64,000 nt of DNA, from assembly GCA_947253155.1 (NCBI GenBank), contig CAMXYK010000007.1:1-64000 (forward strand), read 5' to 3'. Of the stretch, positions 1 through 6,680 are shown piece by piece. Source of the stretch: an uncultured Bifidobacteriaceae bacterium (GTDB lineage: Bacteria; Actinomycetota; Actinomycetes; Actinomycetales; Bifidobacteriaceae). Position numbers and translations under genes: made by a program. Each line of letters starts with the position of its first letter. Position 1 is the first letter of the stretch. The notes below the pieces were generated by a model. The model was not told where the DNA came from, did no database searches, and saw only the letters and a program-made list of their open reading frames with translations.

Positions 1-135
1 GACAAGTTCCCCACATTTGGAGCGATACGCCACACCAAACCCTCCAAACGCGAGACAAGTTCCCCACATTTGGAGCGATACGCCACACCAAACCCTCCAA
101 ACGCGAGAAAAACTGCGCACGTTTGGAGCGCCACA
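1..135. repeat. 53-bp tandem palindromic repeat, two full copies plus a partial one
   Basis: Positions 1-53 and 54-106 are identical, and a diverged third copy runs from 107. Each unit holds TTTGGAG and CTCCAAA, which can pair into a hairpin, followed by the linker CGCGAGA. The same unit with the same 53-bp period recurs at 43440-43598. The array may extend beyond the left edge of the window. It lies directly upstream of galE and contains no gene. Confidence 0.85.
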
Positions 136-177
136 TTAAGCGAATCGTAAAATAACTTATAGTTCAGTTTGGCGAGA

Positions 178-183
178 TATAAT
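178..183 (+). promoter_or_regulatory. Probable -10 box of galE
   Basis: A perfect TATAAT lies 40 bases before the galE start codon. No good -35 match is present at 16-18 bases upstream, so the promoter may be weak, extended or activator-dependent. A ribosome binding site GAAGGAAG follows just before the ATG. Confidence 0.5.
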
Positions 184-222
184 TGCAATGATTTATTAAT
201 TCGAAAATAGAAGGAAGTTCAA

Positions 223-1233
223 ATGACTGTTCTTGTTACAGGCGGATGCGGTTACATTGGTGCGCACGTAGTTCACGCCTTGCATAAAGCACAGCAAAAA
301 GTCGTCGTCGTTGACGATTTAAGCTATGGAAAGCCTACGCGTATTGAAGGCGCTCGACTTTACGGCATGGATATTGCTTCTCCTGACGCAGGCAGAAGAC
401 TTGCGCAAATTATGAAAGACGAGAATGTTGATTCCGTAATTCATTTCGCTGCACGAAAGCAAGTTGGCGAATCCGTAGAAAAGCCTCTCTGGTATTACCA
501 GCAGAATATTAACGGCATGCTTAATGTTCTTGAAGGCATGAAGGATAGCGGCGTAAAGAAGCTCGTATTCTCGTCTTCTGCAGCAACTTACGGCGTTCCA
601 CCTGTTGATGTTGTTCCAGAAGACGTTGTGCCAATGCTGCCAATTAACCCTTACGGCCAAACTAAGCTTTTTGGCGAGTGGATGGCGCGCGCTTGCGAGC
701 ATACATACGGTATTCGCTTCTGCGCATTGCGTTACTTTAACGTGGCTGGTTGCGGCCCGGTGGAATTAGAAGATCCTGCTATTTTGAATCTGATTCCTAT
801 GCTTTTTGAACGTTTGCAGCGCGGTAAAGCTCCTGCTATTTTTGGCGACGACTACCCTACTGCTGATGGCACTTGCATTCGTGATTACATTCACGTTTCT
901 GATTTGGCAGACGCACATCTTGAAGCGCTTAAGTATTTGGATCGCGACGAACGCAAGTATGATGCTTTTAACGTTGGTACAGGTAAAGGCACTTCCGTGC
1001 GCGAGATTGTTGACGAAGTTCGAGAAGTTACTGGATTGCCATTTAAGGAAACTGTGCTGGATCGCAGAGCAGGAGATCCTCCTCAGCTTATTGGTAGCCC
1101 TAAGCGAATCAACGAAGAAATGGGATGGCATGCTCGCTACGATGTGAAGGATATTGTTAAGTCTGCTTGGGCAGCTTGGCAAGCAAATCCTGAGCATCAT
1201 ATTGATGTTGATTCCTGGAAGCAGATTGACTAG
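223..1233 (+). CDS. galE: UDP-glucose 4-epimerase
   Basis: GalE interconverts UDP-glucose and UDP-galactose in the cytoplasm with bound NAD, linking the Leloir pathway to supply of galactosyl residues for surface glycans. The protein (336 aa, normal for the family) is a short-chain dehydrogenase fold: GGCGYIGAH at residues 7-15 is the NAD-binding glycine motif, SSSAATYG near 117-124 carries the catalytic Ser/Thr region, and the YGQTK pentad near 144-148 gives the catalytic Tyr and Lys. The ATG at 223 has a GAAGGAAG ribosome binding site about 8 bases upstream. It is monocistronic, preceded by a repeat array and followed by a strong terminator shared with the converging tRNA genes. Confidence 0.95.
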   Translation: MTVLVTGGCGYIGAHVVHALHKAQQKVVVVDDLSYGKPTRIEGARLYGMDIASPDAGRRLAQIMKDENVDSVIHFAARKQVGESVEKPLWYYQQNINGMLNVLEGMKDSGVKKLVFSSSAATYGVPPVDVVPEDVVPMLPINPYGQTKLFGEWMARACEHTYGIRFCALRYFNVAGCGPVELEDPAILNLIPMLFERLQRGKAPAIFGDDYPTADGTCIRDYIHVSDLADAHLEALKYLDRDERKYDAFNVGTGKGTSVREIVDEVREVTGLPFKETVLDRRAGDPPQLIGSPKRINEEMGWHARYDVKDIVKSAWAAWQANPEHHIDVDSWKQID

Positions 1234-1252
1234 ATTTAAAGTCTTATAAAAC

Positions 1253-1284
1253 AAAACGCGCGGCAAAAATGTCGCGCGTTTTTT
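1253..1284. terminator. Bidirectional terminator between galE and tRNA-Phe
   Basis: AACGCGCG and CGCGCGTT pair around a 10-base loop. The stem is followed by a T run on the plus strand and preceded by A residues, so it can end galE transcription and also the tRNA transcript coming from the other side. Confidence 0.8.
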
Positions 1285-1296
1285 GTTGATTACTTG

Positions 1297-1369
1297 TGGC
1301 TCCGAGCGGGATCGATCCGCTGACCTAGCGATTTTCAGTCGCTCGCTCTACCAACTGAGCTACAGAGCC
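1297..1369 (-). tRNA. tRNA-Phe (anticodon GAA)
   Basis: Read on the minus strand, the acceptor arms GGCTCTG and CGGAGCC pair (one G-U). The anticodon arm AGCGA/TCGCT encloses loop CTGAAAA with anticodon GAA. The D arm (AGCTCAGTTGG) and the T arm (GGATCGATCC region) are standard. The 73-nt gene does not encode the CCA end. Confidence 0.95.
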
Positions 1370-1378
1370 ATGATGAAT

Positions 1379-1400
1379 AAAAAACCCGGCGAACCGGGTC
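1379..1400 (-). terminator. Terminator-like hairpin between the two tRNA genes
   Basis: On the minus strand ACCCGG-TTCG-CCGGGT, with a stable UUCG tetraloop, is followed by a run of T. It lies 13 bases downstream of tRNA-Asp and 10 bases before tRNA-Phe, so it would terminate or attenuate transcription after tRNA-Asp, or serve as a processing hairpin if both tRNAs are cotranscribed. Confidence 0.65.
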
Positions 1401-1412
1401 TCCTATTAATCG

Positions 1413-1486
1413 CGACCCCGGCCGGACTTGAACCGGTGACCTCCGCCGTGACAGGGCGGCGCTCTAACCAACTGAGCTACGGGGCC
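1413..1486 (-). tRNA. tRNA-Asp (anticodon GTC)
   Basis: On the minus strand the acceptor arms GGCCCCG/CGGGGTC pair with one G-U. The anticodon arm CCGCC/GGCGG encloses CTGTCAC, anticodon GTC. A TTCAAGT T loop is present and the discriminator base is G. CCA is not encoded. It is followed by a hairpin and then tRNA-Phe in the same orientation. Confidence 0.95.
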
Positions 1487-1587
1487 GTGGCTTTGTTCTC
1501 TCGAACAGCCGAGTCACTATCTTACAGAATCCATTTCAAAATGCAAGTGCTATGGCGTGTCCGGCGTGTTGCCGCACAAAATCAGTA

Positions 1588-3627
1588 TTATTCAAGCTCA
1601 ATCGCACCCGTGCAAAGCTGGTAATACTCTCCGCGCTTAGACAGAAGCTCCTCATGCGAGCCGCGCTCAATAATTCGGCCATGATCCAACACCATAATCA
1701 CATCCGCATTACGAACTGTAGAAAGCCTGTGCGCAATCACAAACACAGTTCTGCCTTCCATAAGCGAATCCATGCCATGTTGCACCAAAGCTTCAGTATG
1801 CGTGTCGATTGAAGAAGTAGCTTCGTCCAAAATTAAAACAGGAGGATTCGCAACAGCAGCGCGAGCAATAGAAATAAGCTGCTTTTGGCCTTGAGAAAGC
1901 TCTTCTGCACCGTTTTTAAGCTGCGTATTGTAGCCATCCGGGAGATTTAAAATAAACGCATCTGCATGCGCTAATTTAGCAGCTTCTACGCACTCTTCAT
2001 CAGTTGCATCGAGGCGACCGTAACGAATATTATCCATAACGCTGCCAGTAAATAAGTTCACATCTTGCAAAACTGTGCCAATAGCGTAACGCAAGTCAGT
2101 TTTACAAATATCGCGCACGTCAATTCCGTCGTACAAAATCTGCCCGTCGTCAATATCGTAAAAACGCGTAAGCAAATTCGCAATCGTAGTTTTTCCAGCA
2201 CCCGTTGCACCAACTAAAGCAACTTTTTGGCCTGGCTTTGCAAACCAAGTAATGTCGTGCAACACAGGATGCTCATGATCGTAGCCAAACACAACATCCG
2301 TAAAGCGCACGTCTCCACGAAGAAGAGTGTAACGACCGTCTTTAGAAGTGCGAGCGTCGCGCTTTGCGTGCAAAACCACTTCCTGAGCCATTTCACTTAA
2401 GCTTTTAGCACGCTGAGTAGCTTTATTGCCATTATCTTGCTTAGCTCTTTTCCAAGCCCAGTAAATATTAGAGCCTTCTTCTTTTTCGTCAACTTCTTGC
2501 AAAACATCAAAAGCAGATTCAGTAGCAATAGTTTCAGCCGACTGCGCAACTTTAACTTTTACTAAACGAACCGTGCCAGAATCTTCCTCCGGACTTTCGT
2601 CAAGAAGTTCAAAAATGCGCGACGCTCCAGCTAAAGCCATCATAAGCGAATTTAATTGCATCGTAATTTCGCCAATAGGATTAATAAACGCGCGCGAAAG
2701 AGTAAGCAAAGCTATAAGCGTTCCAATAGTCAAAGACCCGGAGCTTGCAAGACCGAAAGTTGGAAAACCTGCAGAAACAGCCCACGCACCAAGCAAAGCA
2801 ATAAGCACGTAAAGAAGATAACTTGCGTTACTAATTACCGGCATAACATTATTTGCGTAAGAATTAGCACTTGCCGAAATTTTTTGCACTTTTTCAACGT
2901 AAACATCTAATTTTTTAAGCGCAACTTCTTCGTGATTGAAAATTTTAATAATTTTACTGCCTGTTGCTGATTCTTCTACATACTTATTAAGCTCGCCCAA
3001 AGCGCTCTGGAATTGCTTAAAAAGTTTGCCCGAACGCGTAAGCATAAATCTAACTAAAAATAGAAGTATCACAGTAAAAACAGCCACGAAAGCGGCCACA
3101 GGAAGCGAAAGCCACATAATAGACACAAAAGCTGCCGTAATAGAAATAAGCGCAGAAAACGAGTCTGGAAAAGCCCACGAAATCGCCTCCCTAAGCACTT
3201 CCGTATCGTTCGTGTAGCGGCTCATAACATCGCCGTAGCCTTGAGAATCAAGGTATTTAAGTGAAAGCTTTTGTTGGTGCTTAAACATAGCGTCACGCAA
3301 ATCGCGCATAACGCTTTCAGCAATTTGCGCAACAAGCCTACTCCACAGCCAGCAGCTAACCACGCCAATTGCGTAAACGCTTGCCATAAGAATAATCATG
3401 CGCACAAGCGGCATCCAATCTGGATTATGCTTGCCAACAAGCGGAAGAATATACACGTCCACAATAGATTGCAAGAACATTGCGCAAGCAGCTTGAACAA
3501 TAGAACTTACGATAATTGCGAATATGATTACGAAAACTTTTGCGCGATAAGCAAGCACGCAGGAAGCGAGGCGTTTTAGAGTTGGCCAGTTGATTGCGTG
3601 GGTGTTTTTATTTGTTTTTGTTGTCAT
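1588..3627 (-). CDS. ABC exporter subunit with consensus NBD (heterodimeric multidrug-type)
   Basis: Fused half-transporter of the bacterial multidrug ABC exporter family (type IV exporters such as BmrCD, LmrCD): an N-terminal six-helix membrane domain (about residues 20-330) and a C-terminal ATPase. Visible motifs are Walker A GATGAGKTT near residue 477, signature LSQGQ, and Walker B LILDEATSS with the catalytic Glu intact. Between the two domains lies an unusual charged linker of roughly 80 residues (about 345-430). The start overlaps the stop of the upstream partner by ATGA at 3624-3627, so translation is coupled and the two proteins very likely form one heterodimer. Substrate unknown; drug, lipid or peptide export are all possible. 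Confidence 0.88.
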   Translation of the reverse strand: MTTKTNKNTHAINWPTLKRLASCVLAYRAKVFVIIFAIIVSSIVQAACAMFLQSIVDVYILPLVGKHNPDWMPLVRMIILMASVYAIGVVSCWLWSRLVAQIAESVMRDLRDAMFKHQQKLSLKYLDSQGYGDVMSRYTNDTEVLREAISWAFPDSFSALISITAAFVSIMWLSLPVAAFVAVFTVILLFLVRFMLTRSGKLFKQFQSALGELNKYVEESATGSKIIKIFNHEEVALKKLDVYVEKVQKISASANSYANNVMPVISNASYLLYVLIALLGAWAVSAGFPTFGLASSGSLTIGTLIALLTLSRAFINPIGEITMQLNSLMMALAGASRIFELLDESPEEDSGTVRLVKVKVAQSAETIATESAFDVLQEVDEKEEGSNIYWAWKRAKQDNGNKATQRAKSLSEMAQEVVLHAKRDARTSKDGRYTLLRGDVRFTDVVFGYDHEHPVLHDITWFAKPGQKVALVGATGAGKTTIANLLTRFYDIDDGQILYDGIDVRDICKTDLRYAIGTVLQDVNLFTGSVMDNIRYGRLDATDEECVEAAKLAHADAFILNLPDGYNTQLKNGAEELSQGQKQLISIARAAVANPPVLILDEATSSIDTHTEALVQHGMDSLMEGRTVFVIAHRLSTVRNADVIMVLDHGRIIERGSHEELLSKRGEYYQLCTGAIELE

Positions 3628-5513
3628 TTTTCAACACCTTCTTCCGCAATATTTTCTTCACTTTGCACTCGGCTTTTTGCTTGAGATTCCGCCATATTTT
3701 TATAAAGTTCGCAAGAGTTAATTAAGTCGTTGTGAGAGCCTTGAGCGAGTATGCGGCCGTTTTGTAAAACAACAATAATATCCGCGTGTTCGATTGAAGA
3801 AATGCGCTGAGCAACAATAATTTGCGTAGAATCAGGCATAAACTTCTTTAATCCTTCACGAATTTTACGATCCGTTTTCATATCAACCGCGCTCATTGAA
3901 TCGTCAAGTATTAGAATTTTAGGCTTTCTTAAAAGCGCGCGAGCAATGCACAAACGCTGACGCTGACCGCCGGAAACATTCTTGCCACCCTGCTCAATAT
4001 GAGTGTTGTAAGCATCCGGCAAATCGTTAATGAACTCGTCTGCGCAAGCAATTTTGCACGCCGCGCGCAAATCCTCATCACTGGCATCCTTACTTCCCCA
4101 ACGAAGATTTTCAGCAATCGTGCCACTAAACAGAATATTTTTTTGCAAAACAACGCCAACTTCTTCGCGCAAACTTTGAGGATCGTAATCTAAAATATTT
4201 GCGCCGCCAACAAAAATCGCACCTTCAGTTGTGTCGTAAAGCCTTGCAATAAGCTGCACAAGACTTGATTTTCCGGAACCCGTTGCGCCCACAATTCCAA
4301 CAGTTGCGCCGGAAGGAATAGTCAAATTTATATCCTGTAAAATTTCCTGTTCAGTTGGAGTATTTTCATCTGTATTACTTGAATTGTCTGAATTATCTGA
4401 CTTTGGATAACGCAACGAAACATGCTCAAAACGCACAGAAGCGTCCGAAAGTTTGGTAAGCGGATTCGAAGAAACAGCCTCAGTATTTTTAGATTGCAAC
4501 ACTTTTGCGATTCTATGCATAGAAGCGCGCGCAGTTACAGACATAACAAAAACTGCAACCAAATTCGCGAGCGCAAATAAAATTTGCAACGCATACACAA
4601 CTAATGCCGCAAGATTTCCTGTAGTTAAACCAAACGCAGGATTATTTCCGGAAGCAACAATCTCGTGCGAAGCCATCCACGCAATAAGCAACATTCCAGA
4701 ATAGAAGCACAAATTAAACAGCGGAATGCTGTAATTAAGAACGTATTCAGCATTAAGAAAATGCTGGTAAATCTTGTGCGAAATACGCATAAAACGGCTA
4801 TTTTCGTAGTCAGCGCGCACATAAGACTTCACAACGCGAATATTATGCAAATTCTCACCAACTTGATTATTCATCTCATCAATCATGCGGTAAATTCGCA
4901 TAAATTTAGGCGCAACAATCGCAGCACCAACAGCACCAATCAAACCAACAATCGGCACAAAGCTAAGAAAAACCCAAGAAATAGAGCGGCTAATCGAAAA
5001 AGTAAACCACCACGCGGCCGCAATAATCACAACGCTACGAACGCCTGAGCGAATAATCAGCTGGTAGGAAAATTGTACGTTAGACACGTCGCTTGTCATG
5101 CGCGTCACAATCGTGCCAGTAGAAAACTTATCTAAATCAGAAAAACTTAAAAGTTGCAGTCGCGCAAAAATATTATGCCGCAAATTTCTACCAAAACCGG
5201 CGCTGGAATGCGCGCAGCAAATACCTGAAATAACGCCAGCAATCACGGAAAGCGCGGCAAAAAGAAGAAGTTGCAAACCGTAATACCAAGAAGCGGAATT
5301 GGAGCGCGTCATAATGCCGAAATCAATAAGATTAGACATTACTGACGGAATAATTATTTGCATCGCTGCTTCAAAAATAATTGATACGGAAGTAAGAACG
5401 CCTAGCAGGCGATAGTTTTTCAAAGAATTAAGAATTGTGCGCAAGGCGTGAGGAGCACGATCGGCGCGGTTTTTTGATTTCTTCGACGATTTTCGTGTTA
5501 CTTCCTCCGCCAT
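3624..5513 (-). CDS. ABC exporter subunit with degenerate catalytic site (partner)
   Basis: First gene of the two-gene exporter operon. Six membrane helices (about residues 35-320) precede an ATPase with Walker A GATGSGKSS near residue 409, signature VSGGQ, and Walker B LILDDSMSA near 535. The second Asp of LILDD replaces the catalytic Glu, the known mark of the degenerate subunit in heterodimeric exporters, while the partner gene keeps Glu; the two together would give one active and one inactive ATP site. A Ser/Asn/Asp-rich loop precedes the ATPase domain. A palindrome (5530-5555) sits 17 bases before the start codon and may hold a repressor. Substrate not predictable from sequence. Confidence 0.88.
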   Translation of the reverse strand: MAEEVTRKSSKKSKNRADRAPHALRTILNSLKNYRLLGVLTSVSIIFEAAMQIIIPSVMSNLIDFGIMTRSNSASWYYGLQLLLFAALSVIAGVISGICCAHSSAGFGRNLRHNIFARLQLLSFSDLDKFSTGTIVTRMTSDVSNVQFSYQLIIRSGVRSVVIIAAAWWFTFSISRSISWVFLSFVPIVGLIGAVGAAIVAPKFMRIYRMIDEMNNQVGENLHNIRVVKSYVRADYENSRFMRISHKIYQHFLNAEYVLNYSIPLFNLCFYSGMLLIAWMASHEIVASGNNPAFGLTTGNLAALVVYALQILFALANLVAVFVMSVTARASMHRIAKVLQSKNTEAVSSNPLTKLSDASVRFEHVSLRYPKSDNSDNSSNTDENTPTEQEILQDINLTIPSGATVGIVGATGSGKSSLVQLIARLYDTTEGAIFVGGANILDYDPQSLREEVGVVLQKNILFSGTIAENLRWGSKDASDEDLRAACKIACADEFINDLPDAYNTHIEQGGKNVSGGQRQRLCIARALLRKPKILILDDSMSAVDMKTDRKIREGLKKFMPDSTQIIVAQRISSIEHADIIVVLQNGRILAQGSHNDLINSCELYKNMAESQAKSRVQSEENIAEEGVEK

Positions 5514-5529
5514 TACGCCCCTTCCTTAG

Positions 5530-5555
5530 GTGATACTTAAGTTTAATAGTATCAC
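5530..5555. promoter_or_regulatory. Operator-like palindrome upstream of the ABC exporter operon
   Basis: GTGATACT and AGTATCAC are perfect inverted half-sites separated by 10 bases, ending 17 bases upstream of the exporter start codon. Size and position fit a TetR, MarR or PadR type repressor site controlling an efflux operon. No regulator gene is adjacent, so the binder is unknown. Confidence 0.5.
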
Positions 5556-5635
5556 TTTTGAATATAAGGCAAGCAGGGGTTACGAGGACTAAATTTCCGG
5601 CAAATGTTTCATAGCAGCACTGAATCAGGTAGACG

Positions 5636-5659
5636 CGCACGGCTATTAATAGCCGTGCG
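5636..5659. other. Perfect 24-bp palindrome
   Basis: GCACGGCTATT and AATAGCCGTGC are perfect complements with no loop bases, extended by one C-G pair. It is the first of three hairpins placed in a row between the end of nrdG and the exporter operon. It may be a cruciform, a factor binding site or a terminator stem without a T tract. Confidence 0.6.
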
Positions 5660-5662
5660 ACT

Positions 5663-5707
5663 GATTTGGCACGTAAAGTCCACTGGACTTTACGTTTGAG
5701 CCAAATC
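5663..5707. other. Two-tier hairpin with ACT loop and TTGA bulge (copy 1)
   Basis: Outer arms GATTTGGC (5663-5670) and GCCAAATC (5700-5707) enclose inner arms ACGTAAAGTCC (5671-5681) and GGACTTTACGT (5685-5695). The loop is ACT and a TTGA bulge (5696-5699) interrupts the 3' side. A hairpin with the same dimensions, loop and bulge but different stem sequence is at 63913-63957 in the opposite orientation. Both are also followed by ACGCT. Function unknown. Confidence 0.7.
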
Positions 5708-5718
5708 ACGCTTTGAAG

Positions 5719-5750
5719 GAGCTTGAAATGCACTATGCAATTTCAAGCTC
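5719..5750 (-). terminator. Hairpin at the 3' end of nrdG
   Basis: GAGCTTGAAAT and ATTTCAAGCTC form an 11-bp stem around a 10-base loop; the hairpin overlaps the nrdG stop codon. There is no clear U tract after it on the minus strand, so it may protect the 3' end or act together with the next two hairpins rather than terminate alone. Confidence 0.5.
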
Positions 5751-6453
5751 ATCCAAGCGCTTCGCCAGATGCTCTATCTTTTCCGTAAATCGACGGAATA
5801 AAACGCTCTTGATCATGAAGCTTTTCCCAGATTACAGGCGGATTGCTTGGATTTTCCAAAGATTTCGGCACGTCAATAATGCGCTGATTGCTAGAGCCGC
5901 GGAATTGCAGAAGCGAATCGTGCAAATCCTTCATATAACGGCCGTCAACAAGAATATCAATATATTTCAGCAACTCAAGCTTATCTGAAGTCTCCCCCGG
6001 ACGCATAAGCTCTTCCCAAGTGTAGCCAGTCCAACTCCAAATATCTTTTGTATTACCAAACTCTTTTCGAATACGCTTGCAAAGAGGCAGCAAAATACCA
6101 GTATTAAGCAGCGGCTCTCCGCCAAGCAAAGTCAAACCTTGAACATAAGGCTGCGCCAAATCTTCCATAATCTGATCTTCAAGCTTTTGAGTATAAGGGT
6201 GACCTGCGCGAAAATCCCAAATCGACTCGTTATAGCATTCAACGCAATGGAACGGGCAGCCGGAAACGTAAAGCGAGCAGCGAATACCCTCACCGTCAGT
6301 CATCAAAAAGCGCTTATAGTCGGCAACCATGCCCTGGCTCATGCGCTCGCTAGACCACTGGCCGGCGCGAGGATTATTAGAAAGAGAGGTAGGAATCCAC
6401 GGCCCGCGATTCGCGTCATTCGGCGCAAAATCATGCAAAGTAATGCGTGCCAT
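5749..6453 (-). CDS. nrdG: Anaerobic ribonucleotide reductase activating protein (radical SAM)
   Basis: NrdG uses a 4Fe-4S cluster and S-adenosylmethionine to generate the glycyl radical on NrdD. The CxxxCxxC motif of radical SAM enzymes is visible as CPFHCVEC (the cluster cysteines lie in CxxHCxxC, around residues 66-73), followed by the LLGGEPL motif that binds SAM. The ATG at 6453 is preferred over an in-frame GTG six bases upstream because AAGGAGG lies 6 bases before it; 234 aa is normal. It follows nrdD in the same direction but after a hairpin and short tandem repeats, so its level may be set separately from nrdD by partial read-through. Confidence 0.93.
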   Translation of the reverse strand: MARITLHDFAPNDANRGPWIPTSLSNNPRAGQWSSERMSQGMVADYKRFLMTDGEGIRCSLYVSGCPFHCVECYNESIWDFRAGHPYTQKLEDQIMEDLAQPYVQGLTLLGGEPLLNTGILLPLCKRIRKEFGNTKDIWSWTGYTWEELMRPGETSDKLELLKYIDILVDGRYMKDLHDSLLQFRGSSNQRIIDVPKSLENPSNPPVIWEKLHDQERFIPSIYGKDRASGEALG

Positions 6454-6470
6454 ACCCACCTCCTTAAAGC

Positions 6471-6534
6471 TAATAATCGGCTGTAACTAATAATCTGCTA
6501 ACTAATAATCTGCTAACTAATAATCTAAAGTAAC
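6471..6534. repeat. Four tandem 15-17-bp repeats between nrdD and nrdG
   Basis: The unit TAATAATCTGCTAAC occurs twice exactly (6488-6502, 6503-6517) and is flanked by two 17-bp variants. The array lies just upstream of the nrdG ribosome binding site. Copy-number change here could alter nrdG expression; that is inference. Confidence 0.7.
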
Positions 6535-6552
6535 TTGCACAAATAAAATAAA

Positions 6553-6603
6553 TCCAGCCGTTAGAAATCAATCACAAAACGCAATCAACATTCTAACGGC
6601 CAG
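6553..6603 (-). terminator. Terminator-like hairpin after nrdD
   Basis: CCGTTAGAA and TTCTAACGG pair around a loop of about 24 bases. On the minus strand the stem is followed by a T-rich stretch (TTTATTTTATTT). Its long loop suggests an inefficient terminator that would attenuate read-through from nrdD into nrdG. Confidence 0.6.
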
Positions 6604-6680
6604 ATTATCACCTAAAAATAAACACAATAAACGCTATTTATTTATAAGGATTACTTAGCAAATTACTTAAGTTACTTAAG

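Noticed and set aside
1..135. CRISPR array
   Set aside because: The 53-bp units are repeated whole, spacers are not unique, copy number is two to three and no cas genes are seen; palindromic tandem repeat fits better.
1283..1624. Open frame on the plus strand over the tRNA genes
   Set aside because: It overlaps two clear tRNA genes and has no protein-like features.
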